From NCBI RefSeq assembly GCF_003611735.1, contig NZ_RAWG01000025.1:1-53212 (forward strand): a stretch of DNA of 53,212 bases, given 5' to 3'. Positions 32,817-40,900 of this stretch are shown one piece after another. The stretch comes from Corallococcus sicarius. Its GTDB lineage: Bacteria; Myxococcota; Myxococcia; Myxococcales; Myxococcaceae. The translations under genes were made by a program, and so were the position numbers. Positions within the stretch are counted from its first letter, which is position 1, and each line of letters starts with the position of its first letter. A model generated the notes under the pieces. It was not told where the DNA came from. It made no database searches and worked only from the letters and a program-made list of their open reading frames with translations.

Positions 32817-32833
32817 TACTACCGTCAATAGTA
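32817..32833. promoter_or_regulatory. BlaI-type operator and promoter element upstream of blaI
   Basis: TACTACCGTCAATAGTA shares the TACTAC...ATAGTA frame of the tolC site. On the minus strand it contains TTGACG (32828-32823), a good -35 element; the matching -10 would fall near 32800 and is weak. A repressor bound here would cover the -35. This suggests autoregulation of the whole operon. Confidence 0.72.
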
Positions 32834-32878
32834 CCTGTGGGCCCTGCCGGTGTTCGGAGTTGCCCCCTTGCGTGGCGC

Positions 32879-34501
32879 TCAGGCGTTGTAGTGGCTCACC
32901 AGCTCCGACACGTTCACGGAGAGGTCCTTCAAGGCGCTGGCGGCCTTCTGGGTGGAGGCGACCCGGGGTGTGGTCTCCAGCATCATCGCGTCCAGGCTCT
33001 TGAGCGCGGTGAAGATCTCATCCACCCCCAGGCTCTGCTGGTTCACCGCGGCGGCGATCTGCCTCACGCCCGAGGTGCTCTCCGTGAGGATGCCGGACAG
33101 CTCCCGGAGCTTGTCGCCGGACACCGCCACCTGGGACAGCCCCACCTGCAGCCGCAGCGCGCCGTTCTCCGAGTTCTTCACGGCCTGGGCCACGGTGTCG
33201 CCCACCTCGGAGAGGATGGCGGTCACCCGGTGCGTCTCGCGCATGGACTGGTCCGCCAGCGCTCGAATCTCCCGGGCGACGACGCCGAAGCTGCGGCCGG
33301 ACTCACCGGCCCGGGCCGCCTCGATGGCGGCGTTGATGGCCAGCATGTTGGACTGGGCGCCCAGCTGCCTCACCGTCTCCGCGATGCCGTGGATCTGCGC
33401 GGTCCGCTCCCCCAGCTGGGTGATCATCCGCGCCATCTGCTGGACGACGCCCTGGATCTCGTTGAGCCCTCCCAGGGTCTGCTGGAGCGCGTCCTCGCCG
33501 GTGCGGACCACCTCGTCCGCGCGCTCCGCCACCTCGAGGATGGACTTCGCGCGGCCGGACGCCATCCGCGAGGTCTGGCTGATCTCCTCGATGGTGACGC
33601 GCGTCTGCTGCAGGGCCGCGGCCTGACGGTTGATCATCGCGCTCTGCTCGGAGGTGTCCGCGTCGAGCCGGCTCGCCGAGTCCTTCAGCACGCCCACGGA
33701 TCCGCGGAGGCTGGATTGGAACTGCCGCAGCTTCTCCACCATCTTCGAGAACGAGCCCGCCAGCTGGCCCAGCTCGTCCCGCGAGGTCACCGTCACGACC
33801 TGGGCCAGGTCATTGGACTCCACGATGCGGCCCGTGACGTGCGCCAGGTGCCGCAAGGGCCGCAGCAGCATGAGGGTGTAGGCGAAGTAGCTCAGCAGCA
33901 CCCCGAGCAACAGGATGACGCCCGCCCAGAGCAGCAGCGCCCATCGCAGGGAGGCGACCTCCGCCGCGATGGCGTCCAGGTCCATGCCGACGTGCACGGT
34001 GCCCAGCGCGCCGCCGGAGATGGGGGCCGCCACGTCGATGGCGCGGATCTCATCGCCGTAGGCCGTGAACTCAAGCTCGGGGTTCACCTTCACCCGCTTG
34101 CCGTCCGACAGCTCCCCGAGGGCCACCGGGTTGATCCGCTCGATGCCCACGGGAAAGGTGGGGACGAAGGTGTGCGCCACCACCGACCCATCGGACTCCT
34201 CGATGTAGATGTAGCGGACGTTGGCGAGCGTCTGGCCGGAGTCGATGGCGCTCTGGAGCAGGGCGATGTTGCCGCCCACGCTCTGCTCGGCCGCCGAGGC
34301 CAATGACAACGCAAGCGCCTCTCCATTCGCGGTGAACGCGTTCCGCATCGTCGTGGTCAGCCGGGAGGAGGCCTGGAGCATCAACGTCAAGCAGACCAGG
34401 AGCGTCACGCCAGCGCTGAGGGACATCAGCTTGGCGGCGAGCCCGAACCTCAATGACAGCAGGTTCCTCAGGAGCACGCGCGCCTTTCCCGGGCCGCTCA
34501 T
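32879..34501 (-). CDS. Methyl-accepting chemotaxis protein
   Basis: The 540-residue receptor has TM1 at about 22-44 (LSAGVTLLVCLTLML), a periplasmic sensor of about 150 residues (NVRYIYIEESDGSVVAHTF suggests a single-Cache/dCache-like fold), and TM2 at about 192-215 (LLLWAGVILLLGVLLSYFAY). A HAMP domain (LRPLRHLAHVTGRI) is followed by a coiled-coil signalling domain with the hairpin tip GRSFGVVAREIRALADQS. No C-terminal CheR pentapeptide is seen. It overlaps the binding-protein gene upstream by 4 bases (ATGA), so the two are translationally coupled. Sensing through the two neighbouring binding proteins is a reasonable inference. Confidence 0.95.
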   Translation of the reverse strand: MSGPGKARVLLRNLLSLRFGLAAKLMSLSAGVTLLVCLTLMLQASSRLTTTMRNAFTANGEALALSLASAAEQSVGGNIALLQSAIDSGQTLANVRYIYIEESDGSVVAHTFVPTFPVGIERINPVALGELSDGKRVKVNPELEFTAYGDEIRAIDVAAPISGGALGTVHVGMDLDAIAAEVASLRWALLLWAGVILLLGVLLSYFAYTLMLLRPLRHLAHVTGRIVESNDLAQVVTVTSRDELGQLAGSFSKMVEKLRQFQSSLRGSVGVLKDSASRLDADTSEQSAMINRQAAALQQTRVTIEEISQTSRMASGRAKSILEVAERADEVVRTGEDALQQTLGGLNEIQGVVQQMARMITQLGERTAQIHGIAETVRQLGAQSNMLAINAAIEAARAGESGRSFGVVAREIRALADQSMRETHRVTAILSEVGDTVAQAVKNSENGALRLQVGLSQVAVSGDKLRELSGILTESTSGVRQIAAAVNQQSLGVDEIFTALKSLDAMMLETTPRVASTQKAASALKDLSVNVSELVSHYNA

Positions 34502-35769
34502 CGGAGCACCGTCCCTGGCGCGGACGTCGTCCGCCAGCCTTCGGCCGTGAAGTGGGTGAACCAGACCTTGCTCAAGACCTGGTGCCGTGTGGGCGACAGC
34601 TCCCCGACGGCACGCAGCCCCAGGTCGAACTTCCCCATCGCCTCGGCTGCCTCATGGAACCGCTGCCGCGTCAGCTCCGGGCCCACCTTGTCCAGGACGG
34701 CCAGGAACGCCCGGGCGCTGAGATAGCCCTCCAGCGAGCCGAAGCTGTAGAGCGCGGGCGGGGTATAGCCGCCTCCCACTCCCGCGGGGGCCGTGGGGCG
34801 GTAGCGCTCCATCGCGGCCCGGTACTGCTGGACGGCCTCGAGGTCCGTGTCTTCGTAGGACGGGACGACCTGGGTGAAGATGAGGTTGTCCAGGAGCGGC
34901 TTCTGCACGCGCTGCTCCTCGGCGCGCAGGAGCGAGACGAGCGCATCCGCGCCCACCACGGAGGGGCTGTGGATGGGGATGTCCCAGCCGGACAGGCGCG
35001 CGTCGCGGATCAGCGCGGCGCAGGCCTGGGACGTCCCGATGGCGATGATGACGTCCGCTCCGCCAGCGCGCAGCACGTCGAGCTGCGGCCGGGTGCTGGC
35101 GGCGTACTCCTGCCCCTTGCGGTAGGTGGCATCCGCCACCGGCTTGATGCCGTAGTCCTGGAGGGCGCGGAGGATGGCATCCCGGCCAATGGCGCCGAAC
35201 GCGTCGTTCTGGACGAACAGTCCGATGCGCCGACGGCCCAGGGCGATGAAGGCATCCACGATGGCGCGGATCTCCTGGCGGTAGGAGGCCCGGACGTTGA
35301 ACACGGCCGGCTCCCAGGGCGGCTCGCGCTGGGGCTGCGCGCCCGACGCCGGGGCGAAGTAGAGGGCCTGCTCCCGCTGCGAGGCGCGCAGCAGCACCGG
35401 GAGGACCTTCATCAGCGTGGCATCCCCCACCCCACCGAAGAGGGCGAAGACCTGCTGGTCCTTGAGCAAGCGCAGGGCGACCGGGGCCGCCTGCTCGGGG
35501 TTGAACGCGTCATCGGCGGCGACGATGCGGACCTTCCGGCCGTGGACGCCGCCCGCGTCGTTGGCCTCCGCGAAGGCCGCCGAGGCCCCACGCCACATCT
35601 CCACCCCGAGCCCCGCAGACGGGCCGCTGAACGCCGCCGGCTGACCGAGCACCACCTCCGTCGCGCTCACACCCGGGCCTGCCAGCGCCGCCCCGGCGCA
35701 CGTGAGGGCGCCCAGCAGCAGCCAGCGGGCCCAGGCCCGTAGGGGCTTCAATTCGCGTCGAGGCGTCAT
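34498..35769 (-). CDS. Branched-chain-amino-acid-type periplasmic binding protein (Peripla_BP_6)
   Basis: The 423-residue protein has an N-terminal signal peptide (RWLLLGALTCAGAALAG) and a type I binding-protein fold: EVVLGQPAAFSGPSAGLGVEM, AFAEANDAGGVHGRKVRIV, ALFGGVGDATLMKVLPVL, RRIGLFVQNDAFGAIGRDAI and ADVIIAIGTSQACAALIRDA. ATG 35769 is preferred because GGAG lies 8 bases upstream; the frame runs a little further but lacks a good start. Such proteins normally serve Leu/Ile/Val or amide ABC importers, but no permease or ATPase is nearby. It is coupled by overlap to the chemoreceptor gene. The ligand is unknown. Confidence 0.9.
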   Translation of the reverse strand: MTPRRELKPLRAWARWLLLGALTCAGAALAGPGVSATEVVLGQPAAFSGPSAGLGVEMWRGASAAFAEANDAGGVHGRKVRIVAADDAFNPEQAAPVALRLLKDQQVFALFGGVGDATLMKVLPVLLRASQREQALYFAPASGAQPQREPPWEPAVFNVRASYRQEIRAIVDAFIALGRRRIGLFVQNDAFGAIGRDAILRALQDYGIKPVADATYRKGQEYAASTRPQLDVLRAGGADVIIAIGTSQACAALIRDARLSGWDIPIHSPSVVGADALVSLLRAEEQRVQKPLLDNLIFTQVVPSYEDTDLEAVQQYRAAMERYRPTAPAGVGGGYTPPALYSFGSLEGYLSARAFLAVLDKVGPELTRQRFHEAAEAMGKFDLGLRAVGELSPTRHQVLSKVWFTHFTAEGWRTTSAPGTVLR

Positions 35770-35816
35770 GCGTCGCTCCGTTTGGAGGGGGGCCGGGTGA
35801 GAGCGCGGCGGGCCCG

Positions 35817-36809
35817 TCACTTGATGGTGGTGAAGCCCGCCTTCACGGCGGCCTGGTATTGCTGACGGACGTCGTCGTAGTTGCTGTCGTCCACCTCGAC
35901 GAAGCGCTCGACGAGCGCGTCATCGAGGATGCGGCGCCCATCCGGGTCCTTGTTCATGGTGAGGAGCGCCTGCTTGATGCGCTGGCGGACCTCCGCGGAC
36001 ACCTTGCCCGAGACGACCACCGGGGGAATGCCCGCGGGCCCGAGCGAGTCGAGGACCTTCACCTCGCTCGCCCAGCCGTTGCCGGTCTCCCGGTCGAAGT
36101 CGATGACCAGGCTGTCCACGTAGCTCGCATCCGCCTTGCCAGTGGCCACCAGGCGGATGGACTCCTCGTGGGAGCCCGAGCGGATGACCTTGCCGAAGAA
36201 GCCCTGGGTCAGGCCCAGCTTCAGCATCTTGTAGCGGGGCAGGTTGTAGCCCGAGTTCGAGGCCTCCTCGTTGTAGACGAACGTCGCGCCGCGCAGGTCC
36301 TCCAGCTTCTTGAACTTGCTGTCCTTGCGGACGATGAGGTCGGAGAAATACTTGGGCTTCTTGCCGTAGCGCGCGGCCTTCATCACCGGCGCGGCGAGCA
36401 GGTGGACGGAGTCCTTGTTCGCGTCGTGCTTGAGGACGTAGGGCAGCCCACAGACGAAGGCGACCTCCACGGCTCCCGCATCCAGCATCTTGTCCACCTC
36501 ACCGTAGGACTGACCGGTGATGAAGCTGACCTCCGAGCCCAGCTTCTTGCTGAGGTACGTGGCGATGCGGCCGTAGACCGGCATGCCGCTCTCCGACACG
36601 AACGCGGCCGTCATCGCCATGCGCACCTTCGTGGGAGGAGCCGGGGTGCTCTTGCTCGTGGCAGCCGCCGGAGCGCTCTTGGGAGCGGGGGCTTGCGCCC
36701 GGGCCGGCAGGCTCGCCGCGGACACCCCGAGGGACACGAGCAGCGTGGCCATCCGGGCAAGGGGGTAGCGACGCTTCGAGAAGCGGAGGACAGCACGGGC
36801 GGGCGTCAT
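35817..36809 (-). CDS. PhnD-like phosphate/phosphonate-type periplasmic binding protein
   Basis: The 330-residue product carries an N-terminal signal (MATLLVSLGVSAASLPARAQA) and a type II binding-protein domain of the PhnD family: VRMAMTAAFVSESGMPVYGRIA, GAVEVAFVCGLPYVL, DLRGATFVYNEEASNSGYN, VIRSGSHEESIRLVATGKADASYVD. ATG 36809 gives the natural signal peptide; no strong ribosome binding site is seen. It is the first gene of a three-gene operon with the second binding protein (47 bases later) and the chemoreceptor. No transporter subunits are present. The ligand may be a small anionic compound, but the SGSHEES motif alone does not fix it. Confidence 0.88.
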   Translation of the reverse strand: MTPARAVLRFSKRRYPLARMATLLVSLGVSAASLPARAQAPAPKSAPAAATSKSTPAPPTKVRMAMTAAFVSESGMPVYGRIATYLSKKLGSEVSFITGQSYGEVDKMLDAGAVEVAFVCGLPYVLKHDANKDSVHLLAAPVMKAARYGKKPKYFSDLIVRKDSKFKKLEDLRGATFVYNEEASNSGYNLPRYKMLKLGLTQGFFGKVIRSGSHEESIRLVATGKADASYVDSLVIDFDRETGNGWASEVKVLDSLGPAGIPPVVVSGKVSAEVRQRIKQALLTMNKDPDGRRILDDALVERFVEVDDSNYDDVRQQYQAAVKAGFTTIK

Positions 36810-36903
36810 GGAGGACTCAGGGGAGGGAGCAGGGAGGCAGCCGCCGCCCACGGAAGGCGGAGGGAGGGCGGCTGAGGAGACAGGGGGCCGTTGTGTTTCC
36901 CTG

Positions 36904-36925
36904 TCGTGTCAAAATTGTAACACGA
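36904..36925. promoter_or_regulatory. Hyphenated palindrome upstream of the binding-protein operon
   Basis: Perfect 6-base arms TCGTGT (36904-36909) and ACACGA (36920-36925) flank an AT-rich 10-base core. It lies 95 bases upstream of the PhnD-like ATG. On the minus strand the core includes TACAAT, a good -10 element, so a dimeric regulator bound here would cover the promoter. The regulator is not known. Confidence 0.5.
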
Positions 36926-37247
36926 TTGAAACACCGCAAGCCAGATGCCAATGCCCCATTTATGAGAATCCAGTGACCTGGGGCACGTGCGGCGGGGTCA
37001 CGAAGGACCGTTTGGTGGGTTGCGACCTGGGTGCAAAAAAACCGGCCCTCGCGACCTCTTCCGGAGGGGCACGGGCGGCCCGGTGCACCAGGCGGTTGCA
37101 CGGCACGAGTCCCGAGCCCACCGCCCCAGGTAGTGCGCGGCCAATCACAACCCACCAGGTGACCCAGACACGGAAAGCCATGAGCGCGCCACCCAACCGC
37201 ATCTGTCATTGGGAGAGCTGAGGCAAGATGCGGGAGGTGGTGCCTGA

Positions 37248-37264
37248 TGAGATCCGAAATCTCA
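37248..37264. promoter_or_regulatory. Hyphenated palindrome TGAGAT/ATCTCA
   Basis: Arms TGAGAT (37248-37253) and ATCTCA (37259-37264) are perfect inverted repeats with a 5-base centre. A third copy of TGAGAT occurs near 37280. It is a possible operator between the divergent genes; function is inferred. Confidence 0.35.
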
Positions 37265-37293
37265 CGTGTCGGGCCCTGGTGAGATGTTTTCAG

Positions 37294-37313
37294 GGGCGGT
37301 ACTAGTACCCCCC
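37294..37313. promoter_or_regulatory. 12-bp perfect palindrome GGTACTAGTACC in a G/C frame
   Basis: GGTACTAGTACC (37298-37309) is perfectly self-complementary and is extended by GGG (37294-37296) / CCC (37311-37313) after one mismatch. It lies about 160 bases upstream of the thioesterase start. The size suits a dimeric repressor of the TetR or MarR type; the regulator is unknown. Confidence 0.45.
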
Positions 37314-37472
37314 TCGCCACGCATTGCGTGCACCGGATCTGTTGCGGGTGTGGATCAGCTGCTTGTGTCGAAGCAGCGGATGTCAGACCCCTGTTATAGC
37401 GTGTTTTCCGGGGACGCGCCTGGCTGCGCCTGTGGTAGGAGGGGCCGGTCTCACCTCTTGAGGAGATCAAGC

Positions 37473-37886
37473 ATGTCAAACCCACTCCACGCATTCCTGA
37501 TTGAGCAGTTCACTGAAGCACCGCTGAACAAGACGTTGGGTGTCACGCTCGAATACAACGCCCAGGGCGAGGCTGTCTGCCGTTGGAAGCGCAAGCCGGA
37601 GTTCGACCACGGCGGCCAGGACACGCACGGCGGCACCCTGATGACGTTGCTGGACATGGCGGGTTGGTTCACCGCGGCGGCGCAGAGCGGCGCCATCGTC
37701 GTCACGTCGGACATCAACGTGCGCCTCCTGTCTCCCGCGAAGCAGCAGGACCTGGTGGCGACCGCGAAGGTCATCCGCGATGGCTCGAAGGCCGTCATCG
37801 TGGAGATGACGGTCTCCTCCCCGAAGGGTCTGGTGGCCATGGCCAACGGCTCCTTCGCGAAGATCGGCGAGTTCCCCAAGGGCTGA
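37473..37886 (+). CDS. PaaI-type hotdog-fold thioesterase
   Basis: The 137-residue protein is a single hotdog-fold acyl-thioesterase of the PaaI/4HBT type: PLNKTLGVTLEYNAQGEAVCR, then DHGGQDTHGGTLMTLLDMAGWF with the conserved HGG and the Asp on the long helix, and VTSDINVRLLSPAKQQDLVATAKVI. ATG 37473 has AGGAG at 37461-37465. It lies 104 bases before the FAAL gene, with a strong hairpin between, so it may be a separate transcription unit. It could still release or proofread acyl chains of the adjacent cluster; this is inference. Confidence 0.9.
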   Translation: MSNPLHAFLIEQFTEAPLNKTLGVTLEYNAQGEAVCRWKRKPEFDHGGQDTHGGTLMTLLDMAGWFTAAAQSGAIVVTSDINVRLLSPAKQQDLVATAKVIRDGSKAVIVEMTVSSPKGLVAMANGSFAKIGEFPKG

Positions 37887-37938
37887 TCCCCTGACGGGGC
37901 CTGGCCCTTCGAAACCCATCACCCTCTCACCGCGGCAA

Positions 37939-37970
37939 TGCCGCCGCGCCCTCTTGCGGGCGCGGCGGCA
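37939..37970 (+). terminator. Large hairpin between thioesterase and FAAL genes
   Basis: TGCCGCCGCGCCC (37939-37951) pairs perfectly over 13 bases with GGGCGCGGCGGCA (37958-37970), around a 6-base loop. There is no T-run. It begins 52 bases after the thioesterase stop and ends 20 bases before the FAAL ATG. It could terminate thioesterase transcription or restrict translation of the cluster's first gene. Confidence 0.5.
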
Positions 37971-37990
37971 GCGCTGCCCCACATGGAGTC

Positions 37991-40900
37991 ATGACGCACG
38001 TGCAGCCACAACAACGGGTCATCGAGAATCCAACCGGGGCCGGCCGAGAGATGGTCATGGCCGCCCCTGGGGACGCGCTCCAGTTCTCCCCCACCCTCGT
38101 CCATGCGTTGCGGCACTGGGCGCAGGTGCAGCCGGGGAAGAACGCCTACACGTTCCTGAGCGGTCGCGACCAGCCCGAACAGCTCATCTCCTATGAAGGG
38201 CTGGCGCGGACCGTGTTCGGGCTCGCCGCGCACTTCCGCCGCGAGGGGCTCCAGGGGGAGCGGGTCCTGCTCGTGATGCGCTCGGGGCTCGAATACATCG
38301 TGGGCTTCCTGGCCTGCACCGCGGCCGGCGCCATCGCGGTGCCCCTCTACCCTCCGGCCAACGACAAGGACGGCGTGAAGCTGCGCGCCGTGTTCCGCGA
38401 CTGCCAGCCCCGGGCGATGCTCGTCCAGCGCGCCGTCGAGGCCAGCCACGGTCCGCAGCTCGCCGAGTTCCCGGGCTGCCGCGCCCTGATCATCGAGGAG
38501 TTGATCGCCGCGCACGGCGACGTGGACCCCGCGACCGTCGACCTCACCCCGCCCCTGCCCGACGACCTGGCGTTCCTGCAGTACACGTCCGGGTCCACGG
38601 GCGATCCCAAGGGGGTGATGGTCACCCACCGCAGCATCGTCCACAACAACCACATGGTCGCCGTGGCGATGGGGAACACCCGCGACAGCGTCATCGTGAC
38701 GTGGCTGCCGTTGTTCCACGACATGGGGTTGATCGGGATGATCCTCCAGTCGTTGTCGCTGGGCGCGCGCTCGGTGCTGATGGCCCCCAAGTCGTTCGTG
38801 CGCGACCCGGCGATGTGGCTTCAGGCCGTGTCCACGTACCGGGGCACCTGCGCGGGGGGGCCGAACTTCGCGTACGACCTCTGCATCGAGAAGGTGGACG
38901 ACAAGGTCATCGACACGTTGGACCTGTCGTCGTGGCGGTCCGCGTTCAACGGCGCGGAGCCCATCAAGGCGCAGACGCTGGAGCGCTTCCACCGCCGGTT
39001 CGAGCGGGCCGGCTTCCGGCGTGAGATGTTCTTCCCCTGCTACGGGCTCGCGGAGGCCACGCTGTTCGTCGCGGGAGGTCCGCGCGGCGAGCCGCCGACG
39101 ACGTTCGACGTCCAGCGCGACGCCATCCACCGGGGCACGGTGGTTCCGGCCAGCGCTGGCACCGGGGACGCGACGCGCATCCACACGCTCGTCGGCATGG
39201 CCATCGACGGGCGCGAGCAGGTCGTGAAGATCGTGGACCCGGGGAGCTGGACGGTGCAGCCCGACCTGCGCGTCGGTGAGATCTGGCTCAAGAGCGACAG
39301 CGTGACGCGGGGCTACTGGAACCGGGCCAAGGCGACCGCCGACGCGTTCCACGCCTACACCACCGACACCGGCGAGGGTCCGTTCCTGCGGACCGGCGAC
39401 CTGGGCTTCGTCCGGGACGGCCACCTCTTCATCACCGGCCGCATCAAGGAACTCATCATCGTCAACGGCTTCAACCACTACCCCCAGGACATCGAGGAGA
39501 CGGTGCAGACGCTGTCGGACGACTTCCGGGTCCACTGCGGCGCCGCGTTCAGCTTCGACGACGAGCGGCTGGGCATCGTCCAGGCGGTGGTGCGCGGCAA
39601 GGACGTGGCGGAGCGCTTCGAGGAACTCGTCGCCCAGATCCGCCGTGAGGTCCTGAAGGTGCACGGCGTGGCGCCCGCTTACATCGCCCTGGTCAACCCG
39701 GCCATGGTCCCCAAGACGAGCAGCGGGAAGATCCAGCGCGGCGAGGTTCGGCGGTCGTTCCTCGACAAGCAACTGGAGGTCCTCCACGCCTGGGAGGCCG
39801 AGCGTCCCCGCCAGACGCCCGCGCCGGTGTCCGCGCCCACGCCCGCGAGCGCCCCCAGGGCGGTCGTCGAGCAGAAGCTCGCGTGGATCCGCGACTACTG
39901 CGCGACGCGGCTCAATTCCTATCTCATCGACGAGCGCCGCACGGTGCCACCGTATGTCGTCCTCGACTTCGGCAACCAGGGCCTCTTCGGGATGCTGGTG
40001 CCCGAGTCCTACGGCGGGCTCGGCTTCTCCACCCGCGAGTTCCTGAAGGTCATGGAGCTGCTGGGCAGCAAGGACATGACCCTGGCGTTGTTCGTCGGCC
40101 TGAACAACGTGCTGGGCGTCCGGCCCGTCCTGCGCTTCGGCAGCGAACGGCTCAAGGAGCAGTTCCTTCCGTCGCTGGCGCGCGGCCGGGAGCTGGCCGC
40201 GTTCGCCCTGACGGAGCTGGGCGCGGGGTCCAATCCCCAGGCCATTGAAGCGACCGCGCGTGCCTCCGGTGATGGGTACCGGGTGAGCGGGACGAAGATC
40301 TGGAGCGGCTCCGCGGCCTGGTCGGGGTTGATGAACGTGTTCGCGAAGAACGTGGACGCGAACGGGCACCCGGCGGGCATCACCGCGTTCGCCATCCCGC
40401 AGACGAGCGCGGGCGTGCGGCAGGGGCCCGAGGCGCTCACCATGGGCCTCCGGGGGATGATCCAGAACACGGTCTTCTTCGAGGAAGTCGCGGTCGAACC
40501 GTGGCAGGTGCTCGGGGAGTTGGGGCAGGGCATGACCGTGGCGCAGGACACCCTGTGCTACGGGCGCATGGCCATCGCGTCCCTGTGCCTGGGTGCCACG
40601 CGGCTGTGCGTCCAGCTGATGCTCCAATACGCCGGGGGCCGGCGCGTGGCCACGGGCCCCCTCCTCCACAACCCCTACACCCGCTCGGTGCTCACCGAGG
40701 CGATGCACCAGATCGCCGCCATCGAGGCGTTGGTGGACGGGGCCGCGGCGCGCGTCGACGCCGGCCAGGCGGTGGCGCCGGAGGTGCTCGCCGTGTGCAA
40801 GTCGGTGTCCACCGAGCTGCTGTGGACCACCGTCGACCGCACGATGCAGCTCGCGGGTGGACGGGGCTACATCGAGTCCAACTTCATCCCCCAGCTGTTC

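Larger units (their letters stand above)
36810..37472. other. 663-base divergent intergenic region with several palindromes
   Basis: No convincing gene was found. The region is divergent between the PhnD-like operon (-) and the thioesterase gene (+), and is less GC-rich near 36890-36960. It holds three palindromic elements listed separately (36904, 37248, 37294). A TTATAG -10-like sequence lies near 37395-37400 ahead of the thioesterase. A short minus-strand frame at 36960-37202 lacks a ribosome binding site and is not called. Confidence 0.6.

Noticed and set aside
32507-34306. 599-codon plus-strand frame across blaI and the chemoreceptor
   Set aside because: Shadow of the chemoreceptor coding strand; translation has no recognisable fold.
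36960-37202. 80-codon minus-strand frame with a hydrophobic stretch
   Set aside because: No ribosome binding site, no recognisable family, and it lies in a regulatory gap; support is too weak for a gene call.
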